Shown here in pieces: positions 17,537 through 27,267 of a stretch of 64,000 bases of DNA. Below the pieces are notes generated by a model. It did no database searches and was not told the DNA's origin. It saw only the letters and a list, made by a program, of their open reading frames with translations. This DNA comes from Verrucomicrobiota bacterium (GTDB lineage Bacteria > Verrucomicrobiota > Verrucomicrobiia > Opitutales > Opitutaceae): assembly GCA_023457715.1 (NCBI GenBank), contig JAEWKR010000017.1:1-64000 (forward strand). The letters are read 5' to 3'. The stretch's first letter is position 1; the number at the start of each line of letters is the position of its first letter. The translations under genes and the position numbers were made by a program.

Positions 17537-18004
17537 TCACTCCGTATCCAGTTCGTCGTACAACCCGTCCACCCACTCCGTCACCGCTGCGACCTGGGCG
17601 TCGGTCAACCGCGCCTCCGGGTGGGCCCAGGTGTAGGAGGGCAGGGGCATCTCGCGATTGTTCACGGTCTCACTGATCTGGTTCAGTTTTCGCAGCTGCA
17701 GCTTCCGGGGATAGGAGCCGAATTCGGACAGGTTCAGCTCCTCCTTCCCGTCGTTCACATGGGAGGCCAGCCACCAGCCGAGCGGCTGCACGTGCGTGTA
17801 CCACGGATACCGCGTGTGGTTCGAGTGACAGTCGTAACAGGCCTGCCGGAGCACCTCGCGCACGGGCGGGGGCGGCGAAAACGCCACGACGAAATCGTCC
17901 TTCGACGTCGGCGTCGGGGCGACGTTGCGCGCGGGTCGAACGAACTGCACCGCGACGACCAGCCCTGCCGCGAAGCCGAAGCCGAACTTCATCCAGCGTT
18001 TCAT
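17537..18004 (-). CDS. haem-binding domain protein (cytochrome-like, single CxxCH)
   Basis: A 155-residue protein with an N-terminal hydrophobic anchor (about 6-22) and one c-type haem motif, CYDCH at 56-60, followed by SNHTRYPWYTHVQPLGWWLASHV. It matches the haem-binding domain family (Haem_bd). It is exported or anchored with the haem domain in the periplasm, probably for electron transfer. It lies 109 bp downstream of the DUF4202 gene on the same strand. Confidence 0.9.
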   Translation of the reverse strand: MKRWMKFGFGFAAGLVVAVQFVRPARNVAPTPTSKDDFVVAFSPPPPVREVLRQACYDCHSNHTRYPWYTHVQPLGWWLASHVNDGKEELNLSEFGSYPRKLQLRKLNQISETVNNREMPLPSYTWAHPEARLTDAQVAAVTEWVDGLYDELDTE

Positions 18005-18113
18005 GGCGTGGCTCGAGTCACGATGGCGGGCTGAAGCACCGACTTACGGACCGGGACCCGTGATCTCTGGGTCGGAGCTCCGTGTGCTGTGCGGCCCAGG
18101 CTGAGTTCGTTCC

Positions 18114-18707
18114 TCATGGCGTCGCGTTGCCGCCGACCGCGTCGCGGACCAACGACGCGATCGCCGGCGGCAGGTCGAGGGCCAGTGCGAACGCCTGCGC
18201 CTGCGGCGACATCTTCCGCCAGGTCTTGCGCAGGATATCGATGAACTTCTCGCGCGGATACTCCGCATGCTGCGCCGCGAACGTGCCAATCTCGTTTTCC
18301 AAAAACACGAGACACGCCGCGTCCTCCAGGGCCTGGGTCCCCGGATTGGTCTTCAGCCCGGTCTTCGAAACCCACGTGGCCACGTCCGCCGCCTCGGCCT
18401 CGCTCACTCCCGCCGTGAGCAGCAGTTCGCGCGCGCGTTCCGCCTGCTTCGTGTAGAGCGAACGGCGCCAGGTGTGATAACCCACCTTGTCCATGGGGTA
18501 GCTGGAGCGGGGCACGCGCCAGCGCTCCAGGTGCTGCGCCCTGGCCGCCAGCCGCAGTGCGGGCGACGCGTCGGTCACGAGCCGGGCGACCCAGCCCTCC
18601 ACCCGCTCGCCGTACACCAGTTCGGCGGGGCGTCCATCCGCCGCGCGGTTCGGATCCGCGGCGTGGGCTTCATCGATCAGGGCACGAGCGCGTTCGTAGG
18701 GCGACAT
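18114..18707 (-). CDS. DUF4202 domain protein
   Basis: A 197-residue cytoplasmic protein of the DUF4202 family. Recognisable phrases are RVEGWVARL, LRLAARAQHLERWRVPRSSYP and RRSLYTKQAERARELL. The pattern of H, D and R residues in mostly helical sequence resembles HD-type domains, but this relation is inference. No catalytic role is known for the family. It is intact and of normal length. The upstream gap is a dense repeat nest. Confidence 0.88.
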   Translation of the reverse strand: MSPYERARALIDEAHAADPNRAADGRPAELVYGERVEGWVARLVTDASPALRLAARAQHLERWRVPRSSYPMDKVGYHTWRRSLYTKQAERARELLLTAGVSEAEAADVATWVSKTGLKTNPGTQALEDAACLVFLENEIGTFAAQHAEYPREKFIDILRKTWRKMSPQAQAFALALDLPPAIASLVRDAVGGNATP

Positions 18708-18726
18708 GGAGAATGCGATAAGCTGT

Positions 18727-19000
18727 GGCGATACGCTTTAGGCGCCAAGCCAGTTAGCCGCAAAAAAGCGCCGCAGGCGCAAGAATTCCGCGCTGGTGGC
18801 GGGTTGGGCTCCTCCCAATCCTCTCAACCACAGATGAACACCGATGGACTCAGATTTGGAAAAAGACCGGCCTGGATCCGTGTCCATCTGGGTTCATCTG
18901 TGGTTCAATGGGTTTGATTTGGTTGCGGCGTAGCCGCTCTGGGCCTTTTGAGCCTGCTTGCGGCCATTTCTCCGGACTTGGCGCCTACCGCCTATCGCCT
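18727..19000. repeat. nested palindromic repeats (three elements inside one another)
   Basis: Three pairs of inverted arms sit one inside another. Outer: 18727-18749 and 18977-19000 (GGCGATA...GGCGCCAAG). Middle: 18757-18785 and 18944-18965 (the GCCGCAAAAA-type element, degenerate). Inner: 18826-18855 and 18876-18905 (AACCACAGATGAAC-type, 26 of 30 bases matching). They fill most of the 313-bp gap 18708-19020, in which no gene is visible. Confidence 0.8.
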
Positions 19001-19020
19001 GATGCTGAACGCCTCGTCCC

Positions 19021-19387
<367 letters not shown>

Positions 19388-19426
19388 GGCGGAATGCGCC
19401 CCCTTTCGTTCACCCTCGCTTTCCCT

Positions 19427-20764
19427 TCACTGCATCACGCCGCGGCGAACGGAGGGCGTCACGGCGCCGCGTTGGGCGCGCAGAAGCTCGCGGCGCAGCC
19501 AGTCCAAGGCCGCATTCACGGCCCGGACCTTCAGCGTGGCGCGGGTCCCGGGATAGCTGAGCTGCTTGGACCAGACGCCGCAGGGCGAGAAGAGGGCCAC
19601 GAAGACGGTGCCCTTTTCCATCCCCGTGCAGGGGGTGGACGCGCCCGCAAAGCCGGTGACGGCGATCGCGTAGTCGGCGCCGAGGTTTTCCGCGGCGCCG
19701 GTGGCCATCGCCACCGCCGCCTCGTCGCTGGCCGCGCCGTGCTGCGTCAAGAGGCACTCCGGCACGTCGAGCAGCAGCATCTTCGCGTCGTTCGTGCAGC
19801 AGACGATGCCGCCGGCGAAGAACTTGCAGGCGCCGCTCGTCTCCGTGAACGCCTGCGCGAGCAGCCCGCCCGTGGCTGTCTCCACCACGGCGATACGCTT
19901 GTCCTGCGCGCGCAGGAGCTCCGCGCAGACCCGGGCGAGGTTGTCGTGCCCGTAGCACACGAAGTCGTCGCCGAGCAGCGCGACGCATTCGGCGGCGATG
20001 CGTTCGAGCGCGGCGCGATCCAGCGCGCCGGAGGGCGAGCTGAGCCGGCAGTCGACGGAGCCGAGGTGGGCGCAGAAAGCGACGCTGAGCTGGTCGCCCG
20101 GCCGGGCGAGGATCGGCTGCAGGCGCGTCTCGAGCGCGGACTCCCCGACGCCCGCGGTGCGAATCTGGACGTACGCCTCGCGCTCCGCCAGGTACCGGCG
20201 CGCGACCAGCCGCGGCACCACCTGATCGAGAAACATCGGCTGCAGTTCGTTGGGCGGACCGGGCAGCATGATCAGCAGCTTGCCGTCCTGCTCCACCCAC
20301 AGCCCCGGCGCCGTGCCGTTGGCGTTCGGGAGGTACTCGCCGCGCTCGAACACGTACGCCTGCTTCAGGTTGTTCTCCGTCATCTTGCGGCCGAACTTGG
20401 CGAAACGTTCCTCGATCGCCTTCACGATCTCGGGCACGAACACCAGCTTCTGCCCCAGCACACCCGCCAGCGCCTCGCGCGTGCGGTCGTCACAGGTGGG
20501 GCCGAGTCCCCCCGTGGTGATGACCACGTCCGAGCGCGCCCAGCTTTCGCGGAACTGGGCGGCAATGGCGTCCGCCGCGTCCGTCAGCGTCACCTGGCGC
20601 GCCAGCAGTGCCCCGCGCCGGCCGAGCTGCTGGCCGATGAAAGTCAGGTGGCTGTTCGCGGTCAGCCCGAGCAACAATTCATCGCCGGACGTGAGCAGTT
20701 CGTAGCGAGGAGATTGAGCCGGAGTGCCCGAAGCCGGGCCGTCGGCGTTGTCAGCTGAAACCAT
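19427..20764 (-). CDS. cinA: CinA-family nicotinamide-nucleotide amidase / competence-damage protein
   Basis: A 445-residue two-domain protein. The N-terminal MoCF_biosynth/COG1058 domain (about 20-190) has ITTGGLGPTCDDRTREAL and LPGPPNELQPMF. The C-terminal CinA domain (about 275-440), which deamidates NMN in characterised members, has VVETATGGLLAQAFTETSGACKFFAGGIVCC and AVTGFAGAS. The family functions in NAD salvage and pyridine nucleotide repair; a competence role holds only in some species. It is divergent from uvrC, whose start lies 84 bp away. Confidence 0.93.
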   Translation of the reverse strand: MVSADNADGPASGTPAQSPRYELLTSGDELLLGLTANSHLTFIGQQLGRRGALLARQVTLTDAADAIAAQFRESWARSDVVITTGGLGPTCDDRTREALAGVLGQKLVFVPEIVKAIEERFAKFGRKMTENNLKQAYVFERGEYLPNANGTAPGLWVEQDGKLLIMLPGPPNELQPMFLDQVVPRLVARRYLAEREAYVQIRTAGVGESALETRLQPILARPGDQLSVAFCAHLGSVDCRLSSPSGALDRAALERIAAECVALLGDDFVCYGHDNLARVCAELLRAQDKRIAVVETATGGLLAQAFTETSGACKFFAGGIVCCTNDAKMLLLDVPECLLTQHGAASDEAAVAMATGAAENLGADYAIAVTGFAGASTPCTGMEKGTVFVALFSPCGVWSKQLSYPGTRATLKVRAVNAALDWLRRELLRAQRGAVTPSVRRGVMQ

Positions 20765-20848
20765 ACTTGCGAGGCCGGAAATTAGGCGGAATCTGGCAAA
20801 ACGCCAGCGACGATCTTACGGTTTGCCCGTATCCCTCGCGGCCTCCTG

Positions 20849-22543
20849 ATGAACGACTCGGCTCCCCTCACGCTCAAAGAAAAAGTTCGGCAGCTGCCGG
20901 ACAAGCCGGGCGTCTACCTGATGAAGGACCGGCTGGGCCGCATCATTTATGTCGGCAAGGCCCGCAGCTTGAAGAAGCGGGTGTCGTCCTACTTCCAGCG
21001 GGGCCGCGCCGCGACGGTCGACCAGCCGAAGATCCGGGCGCTGATCGATCTGATCACCGACGTCGAGACGATCGAGGTGAAGTCCGAGCCCGAGGCGTTG
21101 CTGCTGGAGGGCAAGCTGATCAAGCAGTGGAAGCCGCGCTACAATACGGATTTCGTGGACGACAAGCGCTTCCTTCTCGTGCGCGTCGATCTGACCGAGG
21201 AGCTGCCGCGCTTCCGGCTCACCCGGCTCAGGAAGGAGGACCGCTCGCGCTACTTCGGGCCGTTTGCCCACAGCGGGCTGCTGCGCAAGACGCTCGCCCA
21301 AATGCGGCGGCAGTTCGGCATCCTGCTCGGCGACAGCAACCCCCAGCGGCGGCCGGACGGCACCTGGCAGCTGTACGACGACGTGCGGGAGGAGCTTTAC
21401 GGAACCGAAAACGTCGTCACGCCGGAGGCGTATCGGCGGCGGGTGGACGACGCGTGCGCCTTCCTCGAAGGCAAGTCGCGCGAATGGCTGGAGACCCTGC
21501 GGAATGAGATGACGGCGGCGGCGGGGCGCCACGAATTCGAAAAGGCCGCCGAGCTGCGCGACGTGGTCTTCGCGCTCGAACAGACGCTGCGCAAGACGCG
21601 GCGGTTCGAGCGGCACGACCCGACGCGGATCGCGGTGGATGAGGAGGCGCTCGAGCTTCTGCAGCGCGCGCTCCAGCTGCCGCAGGCGCCGCACACCATG
21701 GAGTGCTTCGACATCTCCCATATTTCGGGCACGTTCGTCGTGGCCTCGATGGTGCATTTCGCGGGCGGGCGGCCGGACAAGAACAACTACCGGCGTTTTC
21801 AGATCAAAAGCTTCATCGGCAACGATGACTTCCGCGCCATGGAGGAAGTGGTCGGTCGCCGGTACCGGCGGTTGTCCGAGGAAGGCCGGCCGCTGCCGGA
21901 TCTGATCGTGATCGACGGCGGCCGGGGCCAGATCAGCGCGGCGCTCAAGGCTTTTGTCGCGCTCGGCCTGTCCCCGCCGGCGTTGATCGGTCTGGCGAAG
22001 CAGCACGAGACGATCATCTTCCCCGACGAGCGTCCGCCGCTGAACCTGCCGTTGAATCATCCCGGCCTCAACCTGCTCCAGCGCCTGCGCGACGAGGCGC
22101 ACCGGTTTGCCAACACGTACAACGCGAAGCTGCGCTCGCAGAAAATCCGCGAGAGCGTGCTCGACGACATGGACGGCCTGGGGACGAAGCGAAAGACGGC
22201 GCTGCTCGCCCATTTCGGCAGCATCGACCGGCTGCGGACCGCGACGGTGGAGGAGATCGCCGAGGTGGATGGCTTCGGCGCGCGGATGGCGGCTGACGTG
22301 TTCGCTTTTTTGCGGCGGGGGCCCGCCGAAAAGAGCCGGGACCCGGCGCCGGCGACCGGGGCGGGCGCGGCCCCCGCGGCCGTGGAACCGGAGGTGATTC
22401 GCACCGCGCTTTCCCGCCAGGATCTGATTGCGCTGGCCGGAGGGGACCGCGTCGGCATTCCGGCCCGGGAACCGGCCTCGGAGGATGCCGGCGAAACGCA
22501 GCTTGAGCCCGACGATCCAGACGTGCCGCTCGAGGAGATCTGA
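20849..22543 (+). CDS. uvrC: excinuclease ABC subunit C
   Basis: The nuclease subunit of UvrABC repair, incising on both sides of a lesion. The GIY-YIG domain (about 15-95: KPGVYLMKDRLGRIIYVGKA) is followed by a UVR motif (about 210-245), the RNase H-like 5'-incision domain (about 275-440: ECFDISHISGTFVVASMVHF) and a helix-hairpin-helix pair (about 440-495). The tail after about 500 is proline/alanine-rich and acidic, not conserved. The 564-residue length is slightly shorter than the usual 600, but all domains are present. Confidence 0.96.
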   Translation: MNDSAPLTLKEKVRQLPDKPGVYLMKDRLGRIIYVGKARSLKKRVSSYFQRGRAATVDQPKIRALIDLITDVETIEVKSEPEALLLEGKLIKQWKPRYNTDFVDDKRFLLVRVDLTEELPRFRLTRLRKEDRSRYFGPFAHSGLLRKTLAQMRRQFGILLGDSNPQRRPDGTWQLYDDVREELYGTENVVTPEAYRRRVDDACAFLEGKSREWLETLRNEMTAAAGRHEFEKAAELRDVVFALEQTLRKTRRFERHDPTRIAVDEEALELLQRALQLPQAPHTMECFDISHISGTFVVASMVHFAGGRPDKNNYRRFQIKSFIGNDDFRAMEEVVGRRYRRLSEEGRPLPDLIVIDGGRGQISAALKAFVALGLSPPALIGLAKQHETIIFPDERPPLNLPLNHPGLNLLQRLRDEAHRFANTYNAKLRSQKIRESVLDDMDGLGTKRKTALLAHFGSIDRLRTATVEEIAEVDGFGARMAADVFAFLRRGPAEKSRDPAPATGAGAAPAAVEPEVIRTALSRQDLIALAGGDRVGIPAREPASEDAGETQLEPDDPDVPLEEI

Positions 22544-22600
22544 GGTCCCGCCGCGCGGGTCTGCCTTGCGCGGTCGCCTTTCCCGCGCAGAGTCCGCGGC

Positions 22601-24181
22601 ATGGTGGACCTGGCTCGGACGTCTCTCTGTCGCGGTGCTCGCGCACTGGTTTTGCTGGCGCTCTTCGCACCGCTGTCCCGGGCGGAGGTGCGGCTGGCGC
22701 CGTTGTTCACCGACGGGGCGGTGCTGCAGGCCGACCGACCGCTCGCCATCTGGGGCAAGGCCGAACCCGGGGAGACGGTGAAGGTCAGCTTTGCGGGGCA
22801 GACCCGCTACGCCGCGACGACCCGGGAGGGTCGCTGGATGGCCATGCTGGACGCGGTCGGCGCGTCCACGACCGGGCAGGAACTGGTGGCGACGGCGAAG
22901 AGCGGCAGCGCGAGCGTCCGCGATCTCCTCGTGGGCGAGGTCTGGCTCTGCTCCGGCCAGTCGAACATGGAGTGGCGGGTGGCGGACTCGGCCGACGCCG
23001 CGCGCGAGATCGCCGCCGCCCGGTATCCATTGATCCGACACCTCGCGATCACCCACCGGACCTCGGCGCAGCCGGAAGACGAGGCCGGTACCTCGGGGTG
23101 GAAACCGGCGCTGCCCGAGCACGCGGGCGATTTCAGCGCGGTCGCCTACGCCTTTGCGCGCGACATCCACGAACGGCTGGGCGTGCCGGTTGGGCTGATC
23201 CGCAGCACGTGGGGCGGCACACCCATCGAGGCGTGGATGAGTCCCATGACCCTGGCCGGCGACCCGGCCTTCGCGGTCGTCGGCGAGCGCTGGCGCGCGG
23301 CCGAGGAGGCCTTCCCCGTGGCCAGCGCGGAGTTCGCCGCCAACCTGGCGACATGGAAGACGGCGGACACCGCCGCCCAAGCCAAGGGCGAAAAGCTGTA
23401 CCAGCAATGGCTGCAGCAGAATCCGCGGCCGCGCGCTCCGCTCGGCGGGCCGGACCACCCCTGGGCGCCAAGCGGGTTGTACAACGCGATGATCAACCCG
23501 CTGATCCCCTACGCGATTCGCGGCATTCTCTGGTATCAGGGTGAAAGCAACACCGGCCGCCCGGACGAGTACGCCCGGCTGTTCCCGGCGCTCATTGCGG
23601 GCTGGCGGCAGCACTTGGGGCAGGGCGAACTGCCTTTCTTTTGGGTGAACCTCGCCGGCTTTCGACCGCAGGATCCGAGCGAGACGAGCTGGGCCCGGTT
23701 GCGTGACGCGCAGACGGCAACCCTGGCCGTCCCCAACACCGGCCAGGCCGTGGCGATCGACCTCGGCGACCCGCGCGACATTCATCCGCGGAACAAGCAG
23801 GAGGTCGGCCGCCGGCTGGCGTTGCTCGCGAAACGCCGGGTTTACGACCTCGTGGTGGACGACACCGGACCGACCTTTGCCGCGGCGACCCGCGAGGGGG
23901 CGTCATTGCGGGTGCGCTTTGCGGAGGCCGCCGGCGCGCTCGTCGCCCGGCTCAAGCCGCCGCAATCGGTCGAAGTCGCCGGCGCCGACGGGGTATTTTA
24001 CGCGGCCAGCGCGCGGATCGAACGCGACGCCCTCATCGTGACCGCGCCGCAGGTCAGGGAACCGGTGGCGGTGCGCTACGCGTGGCGCAATTTCCCGGAA
24101 GCGAACCTGTACGGCGCCTCTGGATTGCCGGCCGTGCCGTTCCAGGCAAAAGTCGCCGTCCCGCCGGCCACGGCCCCTTGA
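22601..24181 (+). CDS. sialate O-acetylesterase (SGNH/SASA family)
   Basis: A 526-residue exported esterase. A signal peptide ends near LFAPLSRA. SGNH motifs are visible: GQSNMEW with nucleophile S121, GGTPIEAW, WYQGESNTGRPDEY, and the C-terminal D/H block LGDPRDIHPRNKQ. The SASA domain spans about 105-390, followed by a beta domain. It would remove O-acetyl groups from sialic acids or other acetylated glycans such as acetylxylan, which fits the GH10 and GH5 enzymes in the window. The exact substrate is not predictable. Confidence 0.9.
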   Translation: MVDLARTSLCRGARALVLLALFAPLSRAEVRLAPLFTDGAVLQADRPLAIWGKAEPGETVKVSFAGQTRYAATTREGRWMAMLDAVGASTTGQELVATAKSGSASVRDLLVGEVWLCSGQSNMEWRVADSADAAREIAAARYPLIRHLAITHRTSAQPEDEAGTSGWKPALPEHAGDFSAVAYAFARDIHERLGVPVGLIRSTWGGTPIEAWMSPMTLAGDPAFAVVGERWRAAEEAFPVASAEFAANLATWKTADTAAQAKGEKLYQQWLQQNPRPRAPLGGPDHPWAPSGLYNAMINPLIPYAIRGILWYQGESNTGRPDEYARLFPALIAGWRQHLGQGELPFFWVNLAGFRPQDPSETSWARLRDAQTATLAVPNTGQAVAIDLGDPRDIHPRNKQEVGRRLALLAKRRVYDLVVDDTGPTFAAATREGASLRVRFAEAAGALVARLKPPQSVEVAGADGVFYAASARIERDALIVTAPQVREPVAVRYAWRNFPEANLYGASGLPAVPFQAKVAVPPATAP

Positions 24182-24306
24182 CCAACGGAGGCGTGCTGCG
24201 GCCCTGCTCCTGGGTGCGAGGTTGTGGGAAGGGATTGCCGGTTGCGCCCGTCCCCACTCATTTTACCTGTCACTTTCACCTCCCTGGCGTGTCGCACCGA
24301 CCCTTC

Positions 24307-25149
24307 ATGAAGCGCGTTCTCCTGACCTTGCTGCTGGCCCTCGCCCCGCTCGACCTGCCCGCCGCCCAATCCGAATCGCTCCCGGAACGGACCCTGCGGC
24401 AAATCGTGGAAAAGCAGAAACAGCTGCTGGAGGACGCCGAAAAACAGGGCGACAGCCTGGATCCGGAGGCGCTCCGGACGCAGGCGCAGTCGATCGTCCA
24501 TGAATACGACCGGCTCACGGCGCAGAATCCCCGGTTTGCCGCGGGTTTCGCCGCTTACGGTTACTTCCTGCAAAAAGTGGGGATGGATCGCGAATCGCTG
24601 GCCATGCTGCTGAAAGCCAACCAGCTCGACCCGGAGATCCCGCTGGTGAAAAACCAGATCGGCAATCACCTCGCCGAGTCTGGCAAGCCAATCGATGCGG
24701 CGAAATATTACCTGGCCGCGATCAAGCTCGAGCCGCGGGAGCCGCTTTACCATTTCCAGCTCGGCAACCTGCTCGCGTTGGGACGCGACGCCTTCCTGAA
24801 AAGCGGTGAGTGGACCCGCGACTCGCTCGACCATTCGATGCATGGCGCGTTCAAGCAGGCGACGGAGCTGGCGCCCGACCGCTTTGAGTACGCCTATCGA
24901 TTTGCCGAATCGTATTACGAGCTGGCGAACCCGGACTGGAACGCCGCCCTCGAGGCGTGGATGACCTTGGAAGCGCGCGGCGAAACGGAACTGGAGAAGC
25001 AGACGATGCGCCTGCACCAGGCGAACGTGCTGATCAAGCAGGGCAAGCTCACCGAGGCGAAACTGCGCATGGATCGCGTGACCGAACCGGCACTGCAGGG
25101 CCAGAAGCAACGGCTGGAGCCTTTGTTGCGCACCCCCGACCGCCCTTGA
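24307..25149 (+). CDS. exported TPR-repeat protein
   Basis: A 280-residue protein. The start at 24307 is preferred because the signal peptide begins there (MKRVLLTLLLALAPLDLPAAQ). The rest is helical with tetratricopeptide-type repeats (for example AGFAAYGYFLQKVGMDRESLAMLLKANQLDP and NQIGNHLAESGKPIDAAKYYLAAIKLEP). TPRs mediate protein-protein contacts; the partner is unknown. It follows the sialate esterase at 125 bp on the same strand. Confidence 0.85.
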   Translation: MKRVLLTLLLALAPLDLPAAQSESLPERTLRQIVEKQKQLLEDAEKQGDSLDPEALRTQAQSIVHEYDRLTAQNPRFAAGFAAYGYFLQKVGMDRESLAMLLKANQLDPEIPLVKNQIGNHLAESGKPIDAAKYYLAAIKLEPREPLYHFQLGNLLALGRDAFLKSGEWTRDSLDHSMHGAFKQATELAPDRFEYAYRFAESYYELANPDWNAALEAWMTLEARGETELEKQTMRLHQANVLIKQGKLTEAKLRMDRVTEPALQGQKQRLEPLLRTPDRP

Positions 25150-25176
25150 TGCGGTCCGCGGGCGATGGCGTCCGGC

Positions 25177-26283
25177 CTACAGCCCCAGGCTCAACTGCTC
25201 GCCCGGTTTGCGAAAGTGCTCCGTGCTGAGCTCGAAACGCTCCTGGTTCAGACCGACGCGCCGGCAGGAGATCTCGAACAGCTGCTTCGTCTGTTCGGCA
25301 AAGATTCCTTCGCCGGTCGCGCGCGTGCCCCAGCGGCTGTCGTACAGCTTGCCCCCGCGCAGCTCCCGCAGCCGGTCGAGGATCCGCGCCTTTTTGCCGG
25401 GCTCGTGTGCGTCCAGCCAGCCCGTGAAGACGTCCTTCACCCCGTGGGGCAGCCGCAGCAGGATGTAGCCGGCGCGCTTCGCCCCGGCCTCGGCGCACGC
25501 CTCGAGAATCTCCGGCAATTCGTGGTCGGTCAGCCCCGGGATCGTCGGCGCGACCATCACGCCGACGGGAATCCCGGCCGCGGTGAGCTCACGGATCGCG
25601 CGCAGTCGCGCCTGCGGCCGCGACGCCCTCGGTTCCATCCGCCCCGAGAGATCAGGATCGAGCGTGGTGACCGAAAGGTGCACGGCCACGCAGTTGTACC
25701 GCGCGAGCTCCTGCAGCACGTCGAGGTCGCGGGTCACGAGCGCATTTTTCGTGATCAGCCCGATGGGGTGACGCAGCTCGGCGCAAACCTGCAGGCAGCC
25801 CCGCGTAAGTTTGAACTGCCGCTCGGCGGGCTGGTAGCAGTCGGTGACACCGCTCATGGCGAGCGGCTCCGGCCGCCACCGTTTCGCCGTCAACTCGGCC
25901 CGCAGCAGCTCGGGGGCGCGGAGCTTCACGAGGATCTTGGTTTCGAAATCCAGTCCGCTGCTCCAGCCGAGGTATTCGTGAAACGGACGGGCGAAGCAAT
26001 ACGAGCAGCCGTGTTCGCAGCCGCGGTAGCTGTTGATGCTGTAGGTGAAACCGACGTCGGGACTGTCGTTCTTGGCGAGAATCGACTCCGTGGCATCGTA
26101 GAAAAACTGGGTCTTCGGGTTCGGCTGCTCCTCGGGCGGGCAGTCCGGATCGGCCTCGACGTGCAGCGCCTCGAACCGATTGGGCGGGTTGCAGGTCGCC
26201 CCGCGCCCCACGGACCCCGCCGAGGTTCCTGGGGTCTGGGCGTACCGGGGGGCGCCGGCGAGACGATCGGGGGACGTGTGCAT
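25177..26283 (-). CDS. PA0069-family radical SAM protein
   Basis: A 368-residue radical SAM enzyme. The cluster motif CEHGCSYC places C89, C93 and C96, preceded by YSINSYRG and followed by FARPFHEYLG, matching the PA0069/SplB-like family. The reaction is unknown. The first about 18 residues (PDRLAGAPRYAQTP) are encoded by a copy of a repeat that also lies inside the VirB3-like gene, so the N-terminus is likely an insertion-derived extension. The start is 17 bp from that of the divergent fdhD gene. Confidence 0.88.
   Translation of the reverse strand: MHTSPDRLAGAPRYAQTPGTSAGSVGRGATCNPPNRFEALHVEADPDCPPEEQPNPKTQFFYDATESILAKNDSPDVGFTYSINSYRGCEHGCSYCFARPFHEYLGWSSGLDFETKILVKLRAPELLRAELTAKRWRPEPLAMSGVTDCYQPAERQFKLTRGCLQVCAELRHPIGLITKNALVTRDLDVLQELARYNCVAVHLSVTTLDPDLSGRMEPRASRPQARLRAIRELTAAGIPVGVMVAPTIPGLTDHELPEILEACAEAGAKRAGYILLRLPHGVKDVFTGWLDAHEPGKKARILDRLRELRGGKLYDSRWGTRATGEGIFAEQTKQLFEISCRRVGLNQERFELSTEHFRKPGEQLSLGL
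26233..26274. repeat. in-frame dispersed repeat (GAPRY element), copy 1
   Basis: A 42-bp sequence inside the radical SAM gene. On the minus strand it matches 55121-55163 at most positions; shared cores are CGTCTCGC and GTACGC/CTACGC. Both copies are translated in the same frame as RLAGAPRYA[Q/E]TP. Confidence 0.75.
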
Positions 26284-26300
26284 GTGTACACGTTAACGAA

Positions 26301-27218
26301 ATGCGTGGCGACGCCAGTCCGAAGTGCTTTCTTGCGTCCGTGCGTCCTCCCAACCCCTTGCAGACCACGACCATCACCCGCATCAATTCGGCGGGCAGGC
26401 AGATCTGCGAGGATCTGGTTGCCACGGAAGAGCCGCTGGAAATCCGGGTCGCGGGGCAGGCCCTGGCGGTGGTGATGCGCACGCCCGGACACGATCGGGA
26501 ACTCGCCACCGGCTTCCTGCTCACGGAAGGCGTCCTCCAGCGTCGGGACGACCTGCTGGACCTGGTGTATTGCCGTCCGTTGGACGGCACGCCGCGCGAC
26601 AACATCATCGAGGCCGTTCTCGCACCCGGACTCGCGGTCGACCTCGAGCGGCTCACGCGTCACGTCTTCAGCGCTTCGAGTTGCGGCATCTGCAGCAAGG
26701 CCAGCATCGACGCAATTCGCACGCGCTACGCCCCCCTGGCGGCATCCTTCGCCCCGCGCGCCGCCGTCCTCGCCCGGCTCCCGGCGGCTCTCGCGGAGCA
26801 GCAAGCGGGGTTCTCCCGCACCGGCGGCGTGCAAGGGGCCGCGCTCTTCACCGCCGACGGCACGCTCCTCGTCGCGCGCGAGGACGTCGGCCGCCACAAC
26901 GCCGTCGACAAGGTGCTCGGCCACGCCTTCCTCGCCGGTTCCCTCTCCCAACGCGAGCCGGGGGCTCCTTATCCCGCCGCCGCGGGGGCGTCGGTCGGCT
27001 GCATCCTGCTCGTCAGCGGCCGCGTCTCCTTTGAGATCGTGCAGAAGGCGCTGGCCGCCGGCGTCCCTTGCCTTGCCGCCATTTCGGCCCCCACCAGCGC
27101 CGCCATCGCCCTGGCGGCGGAGGCCGGGCAGACCCTGGTCGGCTTCCTGCGGGCCGAGACGGACGGCGACCCCGCCACCCGTTTCAACCTCTACGCCGGC
27201 TCCGTGGCCGACCGCTAA
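26301..27218 (+). CDS. fdhD: formate dehydrogenase accessory sulfurtransferase FdhD
   Basis: FdhD transfers sulfur to the molybdenum cofactor of formate dehydrogenases. The reactive CxxC is C128/C131 in SASSCGICSKAS. Other family phrases are VATEEPLEIRV, RTPGHDRELATGFLLTEG, VAREDVGRHNAVDKVLG and LLVSGRVSFEIVQKA. The ATG at 26301 lies 17 bp from the divergent start of the radical SAM gene; a downstream in-frame GTG at 26340 is an alternative. The palindrome GTGTACAC at 26284-26291 lies between the two starts. No formate dehydrogenase gene is in the window. Confidence 0.93.
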   Translation: MRGDASPKCFLASVRPPNPLQTTTITRINSAGRQICEDLVATEEPLEIRVAGQALAVVMRTPGHDRELATGFLLTEGVLQRRDDLLDLVYCRPLDGTPRDNIIEAVLAPGLAVDLERLTRHVFSASSCGICSKASIDAIRTRYAPLAASFAPRAAVLARLPAALAEQQAGFSRTGGVQGAALFTADGTLLVAREDVGRHNAVDKVLGHAFLAGSLSQREPGAPYPAAAGASVGCILLVSGRVSFEIVQKALAAGVPCLAAISAPTSAAIALAAEAGQTLVGFLRAETDGDPATRFNLYAGSVADR

Positions 27219-27267
27219 GGATTGCGGTGGCGCCCGCGTCCCGGGGGTGGCTCTGGCTGCCGACCGG

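Noticed and set aside
20816..23785. 989-residue minus-strand frame opposite uvrC and the esterase
   Set aside because: The forward-strand genes have strong family motifs, while this frame has arginine/histidine-rich filler and no motif.
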